Part shown: positions 1 to 7,512 of the stretch, one piece after another | Numbering within the stretch: position 1 is the first letter of the stretch | Layout of the letters: each line of letters begins with the position of its first letter | Assembly: GCA_963626545.1 (NCBI GenBank) | Contig: CAVFYJ010000067.1 | Span: forward strand, 1-19,457 | DNA from: Anthropogastromicrobium sp963626545 | GTDB taxonomy: Bacteria > Bacillota > Clostridia > Lachnospirales > Lachnospiraceae | Reading direction: 5' to 3' | DNA: 19,457 nucleotides | Notes under the pieces: model-generated | Told to the model about the DNA's origin: nothing | What the model saw: the letters and a program-made list of their open reading frames with translations, nothing else | The model's database searches: none | Program-made: the position numbers and the translations under genes

Positions 1-699
1 GGCGCTTTCATCTCGGTCATTGAATGGCCGAGGATTCCCGCGCCAGATTCCTAAATTAAAATAATCATGACGAGTCAACGTTTTGCTCAACGATAAATCA
101 AAGGTCGCATCCAAATGATAGTAGGTCTTTCCGATTTTTACAATATTCCAAGCATGGCGATATTTAATCTTCTTTTCCGGGTTTGCCTCGGAAATTACAA
201 TTATACACCAGATTCCTAGGGCATCGCACAAAACTTTGACTGACTTCGCAATACCCTCGCAGACACCGACGCCGTGACCGAGCGGACCAATAATTTCATG
301 CGAATAGGGCTTTTTTAGTTTATCGTAATGTATATTTTCACAGATAAAATCGTGAATATATAATTCTTTTTCGAGTTCTGTCTTTGTACTTACGACTCTT
401 GCAAGTTTTTCCACTCGCGCACTCATCGCCTTTTGCTGCTGGCGAATTGTCTTTTTATCAAATAGGTACTCTGGCAAAATTTCAAGATTATCGGACTGCG
501 GCCACTTACGTAGCTTAACTGTGACGACATAAAAAATCTCTGGGCAGTCGAGTCGTACCAGAAAGAAGATCATGCTAATTCGTGCAGGATCGGCATACGG
601 CACGAGGAAATGATCTTCCAGTGCCGTCACTCCTGTTTTAATTGCATGATACACAGCCTGTTCCGACTTTGCTAAATGTTGATAATAAAATGGTTCCAT
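1..699 (-). CDS. Transglutaminase-like superfamily protein, partial (C-terminus beyond window)
   Basis: An open frame of 233 codons starts at ATG 699-697 and is still open at base 1, so the C-terminal end is missing. The second half shows the transglutaminase/cysteine-protease fold signature: Cys147 in GVGVCEGIAKSVKVLCDALG, His182 in RHAWNIVKIG, and Asp197 in YYHLDATFD, the usual Cys-His-Asp triad. The first 110 residues are a charged region of no recognised family; residues 80-115 look like a helical coil. No signal peptide or membrane segment is visible, so it is probably cytoplasmic. A modest ribosome site (TAAGGAT) lies about 13 bases upstream. The promoter region was probably altered by the IscB element, whose right end lies only about 35 bases upstream of the start. 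Bacterial proteins of this type may be peptidases or amide-bond-modifying enzymes; substrate unknown. Confidence 0.8.
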   Translation of the reverse strand, partial: MEPFYYQHLAKSEQAVYHAIKTGVTALEDHFLVPYADPARISMIFFLVRLDCPEIFYVVTVKLRKWPQSDNLEILPEYLFDKKTIRQQQKAMSARVEKLARVVSTKTELEKELYIHDFICENIHYDKLKKPYSHEIIGPLGHGVGVCEGIAKSVKVLCDALGIWCIIVISEANPEKKIKYRHAWNIVKIGKTYYHLDATFDLSLSKTLTRHDYFNLGIWRGNPRPFNDRDESA

Positions 700-742
700 T
701 GTGTATCTGTTTATCCTTACTAATTTATTTTATTGAAGACCC

Positions 743-784
743 GTGCAAGAAAACTCATGACTTTAATCAGGAGATGAATTGCAC
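743..784 (-). repeat. IscB element right-end hairpin
   Basis: GTGCAA (743-748 complement) pairs exactly with TTGCAC (779-784 complement). Inside these lies a second imperfect stem, CTC-TGA against TCA-GAG, within 754-773. This nested imperfect palindrome is the kind of subterminal structure recognised by Y1 transposases at IS200/IS605 ends. It lies 22 bases beyond the iscB stop codon. Confidence 0.65.
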
Positions 785-805
785 CAATTTTTTTTCTTTC
801 TTTTT

Positions 806-2305
806 CTAGCCTACATACACAAGCCCTTCATTTCGACACAAGATGCATACTTGCTTTGCTGGAAAGTTCTTCTTTTTCTCTCCATAAGCTCGATAGTATG
901 CTCCTCCTGTCAGCTGACCTGTTAGTACATATCGACCACCATTGTATGAAAAGATCGTTCCTGGCAGTAAGCGCTCTTTGCTGTTATAGTATCGTGTACT
1001 TTTCTGTACCGTCAGCCTTGAACGAAGAATCTTTGCCTGTACTTCTCCATACGTTGTGACCATATCTTCATACCAGTCCTGTAAGCTGTCGGTTTTCTGT
1101 TCCATTCGTTTATGGCGGTTCTTTGCCACAATCGTTCCATCCAACTTATAGGTTCGTTCTGTCTGGTGATGGATATTTGCTCGACTATGCTTTCGGAACT
1201 GCTGAATTTCATAACTGGCTACCGAAATATCCAATGTAACTGGCTTTAAGATGCTGGCTGCGATGCAGTAAGCATCTACATCATGATCCTTTTCCAACGC
1301 ATGATCCTTTCGAAACTGCTTTGTCTGCCATCCGGTTGTTGCATAGGCATGGTTCGGAAAACGTTCGTTTAGCTCTCGCATTAGTGCCGGAATGATTTGG
1401 TTTAATACCGATGTCCCACCATATTTCTTTTCCAGTCCACTCTTGCATTCGTTCAGCTTCTCAGCTGCATCGGCGCTCTTATGTACTAAGTCATGGCATT
1501 TCTCGCATAAACCAGCGATATTCGCAATCGTATCACTTCCATGTTTGGAACGTGGAATGATATGATGGAAATGCTCAATCTTATGTTTGTCACACAGTAA
1601 ACATTTTCCCTGTTGCTGTTCCTGTATTGCTGCATGAAGTCCATCCATTCCATACAGAGGACCATGTTGAAAGTCAATGTTCCACTTATGAACACCAGGC
1701 TGATCCAGCTGCATAAATGCAAAACGATTCAGTTCCGCTACCACATCGGTAACCGGAAGAATCTTCTGAATCTTTTTTAAGAGATTCAAATGAGTCCAAA
1801 GCAGCTGGGTTGCGGTTGGTGTTAACCATCCCTGTGGACGAACACGATTGTTGAATCGTGCTTCGGTATTGATGATATCCTTGACTGCCAGTGGCTCACT
1901 ACATCCCGGAAGAATCCGGTTCAACAGTTTCTTTGCCGTTGTTCCAAGCTTCTTTGCCAATCGCTTTCGTGCTAGTCGTTCTCCACGTCTGGATGCCCTG
2001 CGACAGGCAAGGCGATCACTCATAAGCTTAGCAATCTCTTTGTTTCGGGTTGTACAGTGCGCACGATAAAGGCAGATGCCATCTTCTCGTACTGCGGCAA
2101 GACCGATATTCGTTCTTCCCGGATCACAGCCAACAACTACTTGCTGTAAAACGTGTGTCTTTGATTTGTAAGTTAACTGGATTGTAAATGGAATGGTTGA
2201 CATTGCCTTTGCCTGACCAGATTGTAACATTCTCCGTATCTTTCCATAACGGCAGGTTGGCATAAGTGGCTTCCCTTCCTGATCCAATACATATACATAC
2301 TTCAT
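806..2305 (-). CDS. iscB: IscB RNA-guided nuclease (RRXRR / HNH protein)
   Basis: A 499-residue protein with the full IscB domain order. PLMP lies at residues 13-16. RuvC-I is GCDPGRTNIGLA with Asp61. An Arg/Lys-rich bridge helix spans about 97-120 and contains RRASRRGERLARKR. RuvC-II is VVAELNRFAF with Glu191. The HNH domain has CLLC 235-238, the HH pair 247-248 and CEKC 267-270. RuvC-III is HDVDAYCIAA around Asp344. All expected catalytic residues are present, so both nuclease lobes look active. Family knowledge: IscB is the ancestor-like relative of Cas9, and it cuts DNA matching the guide of its omega RNA. The length is normal for IscB and far below Cas9. The start ATG has AAAGGAAAC eight bases upstream and directly follows the omega RNA. 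It is independent of the neighbouring host genes. No TnpA partner is visible. Confidence 0.95.
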   Translation of the reverse strand: MKYVYVLDQEGKPLMPTCRYGKIRRMLQSGQAKAMSTIPFTIQLTYKSKTHVLQQVVVGCDPGRTNIGLAAVREDGICLYRAHCTTRNKEIAKLMSDRLACRRASRRGERLARKRLAKKLGTTAKKLLNRILPGCSEPLAVKDIINTEARFNNRVRPQGWLTPTATQLLWTHLNLLKKIQKILPVTDVVAELNRFAFMQLDQPGVHKWNIDFQHGPLYGMDGLHAAIQEQQQGKCLLCDKHKIEHFHHIIPRSKHGSDTIANIAGLCEKCHDLVHKSADAAEKLNECKSGLEKKYGGTSVLNQIIPALMRELNERFPNHAYATTGWQTKQFRKDHALEKDHDVDAYCIAASILKPVTLDISVASYEIQQFRKHSRANIHHQTERTYKLDGTIVAKNRHKRMEQKTDSLQDWYEDMVTTYGEVQAKILRSRLTVQKSTRYYNSKERLLPGTIFSYNGGRYVLTGQLTGGAYYRAYGEKKKNFPAKQVCILCRNEGLVYVG

Positions 2306-2527
2306 AATTTTGTTTCCTTTGCTGTAAGCCAGCTCCTACTCCTTCTTTGTAGAAACAGAAAAAGTATTTGCCGTTGTGTTTCCATAGCGTAGGCACATCT
2401 ATAGCCGGTGCTGCAGGCTTGGAGTCACCTGCAGGCGATCAATGTGTCACCGCTCTGCTCAATCGCTTCCTTCCTACGCCAACAAGCTTTTGCAAGCTCG
2501 TGACTTCAGTCAGGAGTTATTGACAAG
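2306..2527 (-). ncRNA. Omega RNA (HEARO) scaffold of the IscB element
   Basis: This is the roughly 220-base non-coding leader directly upstream of iscB, the position where omega RNA lies in IscB loci. It is rich in pairing: a long-range 7-bp stem joins 2387-2393 with 2473-2479 (GCGTAGG/CCTACGC), and a 7-bp hairpin joins 2411-2417 with 2428-2434 (CTGCAGG/CCTGCAG). A local AGCTT/AAGCT hairpin lies near 2483-2498, and the left-end motif is at 2497-2516. The guide should be the roughly 16 bases of flanking DNA just 5' of the scaffold, near 2528-2545. That would make the guide match the sequence to the left of the insertion. Exact 5' and 3' ends were not determined. Confidence 0.8.
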
Positions 2528-2558
2528 TCACAAAGGACTCAGATGCTTTCTTTGCCAT
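2517..2558 (-). other. 13-codon reading frame cut by the IscB left end
   Basis: An ATG at 2558 is preceded by AGAAGGAGA (2577-2569) with a 10-base gap, an excellent ribosome site just after the ANT(6) stop codon. It encodes MAKKASESFVTCQ and stops at 2517, inside the left end of the IscB element. The first nine codons are host flank. The frame probably is the start of a gene destroyed or truncated by the insertion. The right flank does not continue it for more than two codons, so a deletion, or a chance frame, cannot be excluded. Confidence 0.4.
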
Positions 2559-2578
2559 ATTAATTTTTTCTCCTTCTT

Positions 2579-3451
2579 TTATAAGCCTAACGCCCACTTG
2601 AAATATTCTTTTGCGGCATCCGCTTCTGTTTGGTTATATGTTGTCCCCAAATATTCAGCAACTTCCTTTGCCGTCTCCTCAAATAATGCAACCATCGTCT
2701 CCGTCGCACTCTTTATCGCCTCATACTCACAGGATGGCACTGTTTCCAAATAGCGTTTCCAAACTTCAGATGTCAAATAACGATTCATATACTTTCCCGA
2801 TTTTCCCACACTGACAGACCAATCGTTCTCTGCGCCAATCTTCCAGCCAAGCATCACACTGAGACATGGACGCACAACATCATAAAGCATATCCATCGCA
2901 TAAGTTAATTCACCACGAGCCAGCCCTTTCGCAATATTATTTAAGCACCAGTAAAACTCATTGCATTCACAATGATACTCATTCACAGTTGGCTTCTTCA
3001 CATAATGATCGGCATCCGATTCTGCAGGAATATCTCCGTATCGTCCATCCTTATCCAACAAGACACGACATAAACGATCCGATCGGATATCCACATCGGC
3101 ATATGCAACTAAACTCACATGAATATCCACGCGATTTCCATCGGTAAAAATTGCAAGCCAGCCAAAAGTCTCCTCCAGATTGCATTCCTTTCCAAGAAGC
3201 TCATCCATTGCTTCTGGCATCTGCATATAAAGAACCGTCCCAAAATGATTGATCCAGTCTGGATTTTCACGGTAAGGCTTCGTGTCCGTCACAACATAGA
3301 CCACATCGTAATCCTGAAAACGATCATGCGGTGCATTCGGATTTGTTCGTGAGCCATTCAAATAAACAGCGCGCACACGCTCATCCTCTTTGGCCGTCTG
3401 CAAAATCAAATGCATCATCTCATCTTCGCTTCTCATTGTTTTTTCCAGCAT
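2579..3451 (-). CDS. aadE: ANT(6)/AadE-family aminoglycoside 6-adenylyltransferase-like protein
   Basis: A 290-residue protein that follows the ANT(6) family from end to end (typical length about 285-300). The nucleotidyltransferase motif is complete: LNGSR at residues 31-35, then DRFQDYD with the Asp pair 47 and 49 for metal binding, then IDHR-like RVDIHVSL near 109. The C-terminal helical domain has the family's KPTVNEYHCECNEF and GWKIGAE..SVSVGKSGK stretches. The family transfers AMP to the 6-hydroxyl of streptomycin. Whether this divergent chromosomal member confers resistance cannot be told from sequence. The start at 3451 has GAGAGG six bases upstream; ATG 3436 (MRSEDEMM), the usual family start, is an alternative. 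It is transcribed away from the BceRS genes. Confidence 0.88.
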   Translation of the reverse strand: MLEKTMRSEDEMMHLILQTAKEDERVRAVYLNGSRTNPNAPHDRFQDYDVVYVVTDTKPYRENPDWINHFGTVLYMQMPEAMDELLGKECNLEETFGWLAIFTDGNRVDIHVSLVAYADVDIRSDRLCRVLLDKDGRYGDIPAESDADHYVKKPTVNEYHCECNEFYWCLNNIAKGLARGELTYAMDMLYDVVRPCLSVMLGWKIGAENDWSVSVGKSGKYMNRYLTSEVWKRYLETVPSCEYEAIKSATETMVALFEETAKEVAEYLGTTYNQTEADAAKEYFKWALGL

Positions 3452-3544
3452 TCAACGCCTCTCTTTCTTTTGAACAATATAAATTTTTGACAATATTTGT
3501 CGCTCTTTCACCTTTTACTCATGGTGTCATCATAGCAAATTTTT

Positions 3545-3591
3545 AAGGTTCTGGCAAGGTTCTTGCCAAAGCATAGTGCGGATGTTACAAT
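3545..3591 (+). promoter_or_regulatory. Promoter and operator-like repeats upstream of the response regulator
   Basis: The -35 TTGCCA (3563-3568), a 17-base spacer and the -10 TACAAT (3586-3591) make a good sigma-A promoter about 55 bases before the response regulator start. Overlapping the -35 is a direct repeat AAGGTTCT (3545-3552 and 3556-3563, 11-base period, as OmpR-type regulators bind). A perfect inverted repeat GGCAAG-GTT-CTTGCC (3553-3567) is superimposed. The arrangement suggests autoregulation; the regulator is not identified. Confidence 0.55.
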
Positions 3592-3646
3592 AAAAAAAAT
3601 AAGATATAAAAAATAATTAAAAATCAAGAAAGGACAAACAAACTCA

Positions 3647-4333
3647 ATGGACAATCCGGTATACAAGCTGTTAATTGTGGAGGACGATCCCGGCATCGCG
3701 CAGGCAATTCAAACGCAGGCATCCATGTGGAATTTTGACGTTCGCATCGCCGAAAACTTTCGGGACATCACCGGGGAAGTGACCGCATTTTCTCCGCATA
3801 TCATTTTGCTCGACATCACACTTCCATTTTTTAATGGCTATCACTGGTGCAGCGAAATTCGTAAATTTTCTCGCGTACCAATTATCTTTATTTCTTCGGC
3901 CTCCGATAACATGAATATCATCATGGCAATGAATCTTGGTGCCGACGATTTTGTTGCAAAGCCATTTGATTTAAATGTGTTGCTCGCAAAAATTCAGGCC
4001 CTTCTTCGCAGAAGCTATGATTTTGCACCAACCTCCAATGTGCTTGCGCACCGCGGCGCGCTGTTGGATTTAAATGACCACACGCTAAGCTTTAACGGCG
4101 AGGATATTCCGCTAACGAAAAATGAATATCGCATTTTGTCCTGCCTGATGGAACAAAAAGGAAAAGTAATTAGTCGAGAAAAGCTAATGGAACGTCTCTG
4201 GGAGACCGATCAGTTTGTAGACGAAAATACGCTTACAGTCAATATCAATCGCCTTCGCAAAAAGCTCGATGGTGCAGGACTGACTCATTTTATTACAACA
4301 AAGTTTGGTGTCGGATATTTGATTGAAAGTTAA
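3647..4333 (+). CDS. bceR: OmpR-family response regulator, BceR-like
   Basis: 228 residues. The receiver domain (1-120) has the acidic pair in VEDD (11-14), the phosphoacceptor Asp56 in IILLDITLP, the switch Ser83/84 and the conserved Lys105 in VAKPFD. A winged-helix DNA-binding domain follows at about 130-228, with the typical LTKNEYRILSCL and VDENTLTVNINRLRKKL stretches. It is followed after 52 bases by a short sensor kinase and then a BceAB-type transporter, which identifies the peptide-antibiotic sensing group (BceR/VraR-like). AAAGGA lies 11 bases before the ATG. It would be phosphorylated by the adjacent kinase and activate the transporter promoter at 5431-5504. Confidence 0.92.
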   Translation: MDNPVYKLLIVEDDPGIAQAIQTQASMWNFDVRIAENFRDITGEVTAFSPHIILLDITLPFFNGYHWCSEIRKFSRVPIIFISSASDNMNIIMAMNLGADDFVAKPFDLNVLLAKIQALLRRSYDFAPTSNVLAHRGALLDLNDHTLSFNGEDIPLTKNEYRILSCLMEQKGKVISREKLMERLWETDQFVDENTLTVNINRLRKKLDGAGLTHFITTKFGVGYLIES

Positions 4334-4385
4334 AAATCAATTTACTTGCTAACTGCTTGCATTCTGAAAGGATTGGAAATTTACG

Positions 4386-5399
4386 ATGTCACTATTTTTT
4401 TCTTATTTAAAACAGCAGCTAAAATACATTTTGCTATTTTCGCTGTTTTCTATTATTTTTGCCATCACCTTTTTCTTTTACCACTTCCCCCTGGAGGCGA
4501 TATTTTATCCAGCACTTCTGTGTGTCTGCTTTGGTTTTTTCTTTTTTATATGGGATTTTTTAAAGACAAAAGCATTGCATACAAAGCTAACCGAGCTTTC
4601 CAATCTGACTGATCTTTCAGTTGATATGATTCGCGCACTTCCGCAGACCGATTCGATTGAAAATACAGATTATCAATTTTTGCTGTCGGGTCTTGCTGAG
4701 CAGATCTCGGATCTAAACACAGCGCAGTCCACACGTTTTATGGATATGATTGATTATTATACGGTGTGGGTTCACCAGATCAAAACGCCGATTTCCTCCA
4801 TGCGTCTGACACTCCAAAATGAAGATTCACCGCTTGCGCGCAAGCTTTCCTGCGACTTGTCGCGTATTGAGCAGTATGTAGAAATGGTGTTAGCATTTCT
4901 TCGTCTCGACTCCGATTCAAGTGATTATGTATTTAAGATGCATGAACTTGATCCACTGCTTCGCCAGTCCATCCGTCGCTTTTCTTCCGAATTTATTGAC
5001 CGAAAACTTCGTTTGGATTACACACCGCCAAGCGATACCACTGGCACCACTCGCATGATTACCGATGACAAGTGGTTTTGCTTTGTCATTGAGCAGCTTC
5101 TCTCGAATGCCCTCAAATACACGCGAACTGGAACGATTTCAATCTTCTTTTCACAGCCGAAGGTACTGTGCATTCGAGATACTGGCATCGGCATTGCGCC
5201 ACAGGATCTCCCACGAATCTTTGAAAAGGGCTACACCGGCTGCAACGGGCGCTCCGACAAAAAGGCAAGCGGGCTCGGGCTTTATCTTTGCAAGCGAATC
5301 TGTCGAAATCTCGGTATCGGTATTTCCATTACCTCAGAAATCGGTGATGGCACCTGCGTCTATCTTTATCTGGATCAGTATCCGCTCAAGGCAGAATAA
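4386..5399 (+). CDS. bceS: Intramembrane-sensing histidine kinase, BceS-like
   Basis: 337 residues. Two membrane helices (about 13-32 and 38-57) are separated by only a few residues. The kinase therefore lacks an extracellular sensor domain, the hallmark of intramembrane-sensing kinases that depend on a BceAB transporter for the signal. The phosphoacceptor is His130 in VHQIKTPISSMRL. The N-box Asn241 lies in EQLLSNALKYT, the G1 box is DTGIGI (265-270) and the G2 box is GLGLY (296-300). The stop codon is followed by the regulated transporter promoter. Because the partner permease is truncated by the prophage, this kinase has probably lost its input signal in the lysogen. Confidence 0.92.
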   Translation: MSLFFSYLKQQLKYILLFSLFSIIFAITFFFYHFPLEAIFYPALLCVCFGFFFFIWDFLKTKALHTKLTELSNLTDLSVDMIRALPQTDSIENTDYQFLLSGLAEQISDLNTAQSTRFMDMIDYYTVWVHQIKTPISSMRLTLQNEDSPLARKLSCDLSRIEQYVEMVLAFLRLDSDSSDYVFKMHELDPLLRQSIRRFSSEFIDRKLRLDYTPPSDTTGTTRMITDDKWFCFVIEQLLSNALKYTRTGTISIFFSQPKVLCIRDTGIGIAPQDLPRIFEKGYTGCNGRSDKKASGLGLYLCKRICRNLGIGISITSEIGDGTCVYLYLDQYPLKAE

Positions 5400-5430
5400 A
5401 ACAAAATAATAGTCATCACATTTTTATTTC

Positions 5431-5504
5431 TTACACTACTGTAAGTTTTGAGACGGGAAATGTAAGCCACTTCGATGGCAATGCATTTTCCGTTTTGTTA
5501 TACT
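5431..5504 (+). promoter_or_regulatory. BceR-type binding site and promoter of the bceAB-like operon
   Basis: TTACA-CTAC-TGTAA at 5431-5444 matches exactly the TNACA-N4-TGTAA inverted repeat reported for BceR-like regulators. A further half site TGTAA lies at 5461-5465. Downstream are a weak -35 (TGGCAA, 5476-5481), a 17-base spacer and a good -10 TATACT (5499-5504). A weak -35 below an activator site is what an activated promoter should look like. The transcript would start about 35 bases before the ATP-binding gene. Confidence 0.7.
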
Positions 5505-5547
5505 ATGTCCTGTAAGAAAGTAAAAAAGCAGGAGGTTATTTGATACA

Positions 5548-6312
5548 ATGACAATACTTGAAGTAAATGGACTGAAAAAAGTATATTCCACCCGCTTCGG
5601 CGGTAATAAAGTAGAAGCTCTAAAAAACGTAAATTTCAGTGTGGAGCAGGGCGAGTATGTCGCCATCATGGGCGAATCCGGTTCCGGTAAAACAACACTG
5701 TTAAATATTCTCGCAGCACTCGACAAGGCGACCGAAGGAAATGTCATTCTGGATGGAAAGAATCTTTCCAAATTAAAAGAGTCTCAGATCTCAGCATTTC
5801 GCCGCGACAACTTAGGCTTTGTCTTTCAGGATTTTAATTTATTGGACACTTTCACACTTGAGGACAATATCTATCTGCCACTCGTGCTCGCAGGAACCCC
5901 TTACAAGGAAATGCATGAGCGCCTGATGCCGATTGCCGAGCGTCTTGGCATCAGTTCCCTTTTAAAGAAATATCCATATGAGGTTTCCGGTGGACAAAAG
6001 CAGCGTGCCGCTGCCGCTCGTGCACTGATCACAAATCCAAAGTTAATTTTAGCCGATGAGCCGACGGGTGCTCTTGATTCAAAGGCATCGGACGAGCTGC
6101 TTGGTCTGTTTACCGAAATTAACCGCATGGGGCAAACAATCGTAATGGTAACGCATTCGGTAAAGGCTGCCAGCACGGCAGGACGCGTTCTATTTATCCG
6201 AGATGGTGAGGTATTCCACCAGATTTACCGCGGAAATGATACCGATGAACAGCTGTATCAGAAGATTTCCGATACATTGACTTTGCTTGCAACAGGAGGT
6301 GATCGTCGATGA
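5548..6312 (+). CDS. bceA: ABC transporter ATP-binding protein, BceA-like
   Basis: 254 residues, the normal length for BceA. The Walker A is GESGSGKTT (42-50), the Q-loop is FVFQDFN (91-97), the signature is VSGGQKQR (146-153), the Walker B is LILADEPTGALD (166-177) and the H-loop is His203 in VTHS. It belongs to the MacB/LolD-like group of ATPases that pair with a large permease to remove bacitracin-like peptides or lantibiotics from their targets and to signal to BceS. AGGAGG lies 11 bases before the ATG. The stop overlaps the permease start as ATGA, so translation is coupled. With its partner truncated it cannot form a working transporter in the lysogen. Confidence 0.93.
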   Translation: MTILEVNGLKKVYSTRFGGNKVEALKNVNFSVEQGEYVAIMGESGSGKTTLLNILAALDKATEGNVILDGKNLSKLKESQISAFRRDNLGFVFQDFNLLDTFTLEDNIYLPLVLAGTPYKEMHERLMPIAERLGISSLLKKYPYEVSGGQKQRAAAARALITNPKLILADEPTGALDSKASDELLGLFTEINRMGQTIVMVTHSVKAASTAGRVLFIRDGEVFHQIYRGNDTDEQLYQKISDTLTLLATGGDRR

Positions 6313-7448
6313 AAACCGGATTTTATCCGAAGCTTGCCTTCGATGGCATCCGCAAGAACCGCCGCATGTACTTTCCCTTTATTTTAACCAGCATCGGAAT
6401 GGTGATGATGTTTTATATCATCTCCTACCTGCATTTTAGTAGTTCAGTAGAAGCAATGTACGGTGGCAGAATCATGCAGTCTATGCTAAGCTTTGGAAGC
6501 ATCGTTGTTGGCTTTTTTGCCTGCATCTTCTTATTTTATACAAACTCGTTTTTGATTCGCAGACGAAAAAAAGAGTTTGGCCTGTACCACATTCTCGGCA
6601 TGGGAAAGCGAAACATCGCACGCATCCTATTCTGGGAAACACTTTTGACTTCTGTGATCTCTCTGGTTGCAGGAATCGCTCTTGGAATTTTATTTTCAAA
6701 GTTGGCAGAGCTTGCCCTGGCACGCCTGATGCACTCACAGACCGCCTACACCTTACAGATTTCACCTGATTCTATTTTCTTTACAATCGCAACATTTGGC
6801 TGTATTTTCATTTTGTTATTTTTCAATGCACTGCGTCAGATTCATTTTGCAAATGCGATCTCACTGGTGCGCAGTGAAAACGTTGGTGAAAAACCACCGA
6901 AGGGAAATATTTTCTTAGGACTGCTCGGTCTTGTGAGCTTGGTTGTAGCCTATTATCTGGCACTCACCATCACGGATCCGATATCCGCACTCGGCATGTT
7001 TTTTGTAGCCGTTTTGCTCGTTATCTTCGGCACATATCTGCTCATGATTGCAGGATCTGTTTTGTTCTGCCGTCTGCTTCAGAAAAATAAACGCTATTAT
7101 TACAAAGCAAATCACTTTGTATCGGTTTCCTCAATGGCATACCGTATGAAGCGAAACGGTGCCGGACTGGCTTCGATTTGTGTCCTTGCTACCATGGTAC
7201 TTGTCATGCTGTCCACCACCTTCAGCTTATATTTTGGTGTCGATGATGTCGTATCCACCCGCTACCCGCGCCAGTTTAATCTATCTTTCGGTTATAATTC
7301 GTTCGATGAACTGTCTGTTGATAATACAGCAATCATCCGCGAATCCCTTGCCTCTGCAACAGATCAATATGGCTGCACACTGTCCAATGTCACAGACTAT
7401 CGCCGCGCCTCGGGTAATGTCCAGTTAGTACAACCAATAGCAGCTTAA
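6309..7448 (+). pseudogene. bceB: BceB-like ABC permease, truncated by prophage insertion
   Basis: 379 codons with the BceB N-terminal half: TM1 about 22-42, three further helices to about 172 (the second followed by the RRRKKEFGLYHILGMGKRNIARI cytoplasmic loop), TM5-6 at about 203-252 and TM7 about 285-310. It then enters the start of the large extracellular domain. Family members are usually about 600-670 residues and have three more C-terminal helices; all of that is missing here. The match to the family ends around GNVQLVQ, the frame ends six codons later, and a phage terminator and endolysin follow. This is a junction with the prophage, so the 3' half of the gene is expected beyond the other prophage end. 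A ribosome site GGAGGTGAT precedes the ATG. Confidence 0.8.
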
Positions 7449-7465
7449 CATTTTAGGCAAAAAGA
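7419..7465. other. Predicted prophage-host junction (att site region)
   Basis: Host coding sequence (BceB-like) is recognisable up to about 7425-7438, and the phage terminator starts at 7466, so the attachment core must lie in this interval. The core sequence cannot be defined without the second prophage end. No integrase gene is in the window. Confidence 0.55.
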
Positions 7466-7507
7466 AAGGCACCGAGTTGTTACGCTCGATGCCTTAAAAT
7501 ATTTTTT
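7466..7507. terminator. Bidirectional intrinsic terminator at prophage end
   Basis: The stem is AAGGCA-C-CGAG (7466-7476) with CTCG-A-TGCCTT (7485-7495), giving ten pairs with one internal mismatch and an eight-base loop. On the plus strand it is followed by TTTTTT (7502-7507). On the minus strand it is followed by TCTTTTTG. It ends both the truncated permease transcript and the phage late operon. Confidence 0.8.
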
Positions 7508-7512
7508 CTTGT

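Larger units (their letters stand above)
733..2527 (-). mobile_element. IscB insertion element (IS200/IS605-type ends, no transposase)
   Basis: The unit consists of an omega RNA leader, iscB and a right-end hairpin. Both ends carry the same 20-base motif, CTCNTGACTTNANTCAGGAG on the plus strand, at 754-773 and 2497-2516 (17 of 20 identical). On the minus strand the right end finishes in TCAA (736-733), the cleavage tetranucleotide known from IS608-type elements. The left end is placed just after a GTGA (2531-2528); as I recall, HEARO elements were described as inserting after ATGA or GTGA. No Y1 (TnpA) or serine transposase gene is present, so it would have to move in trans. Boundaries are uncertain by several bases, because TCAATAA occurs near both ends (left copy inside the element, right copy across the edge). 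Confidence 0.7.

Noticed and set aside
806..2305. Cas9 or TnpB
   Set aside because: Size, PLMP motif and the HNH insert between RuvC-II and III mark IscB; there is no CRISPR array and TnpB lacks HNH.
754..2516. Two similar 20-base motifs as a CRISPR or integration repeat
   Set aside because: They are only two copies, at the ends of the IscB unit, and fit subterminal transposon hairpins.
3489..3501. GACAA-ATA-TTGTC-type palindrome upstream of ANT(6)
   Set aside because: Short and AT-rich, with no clear promoter aligned to it; could be chance.
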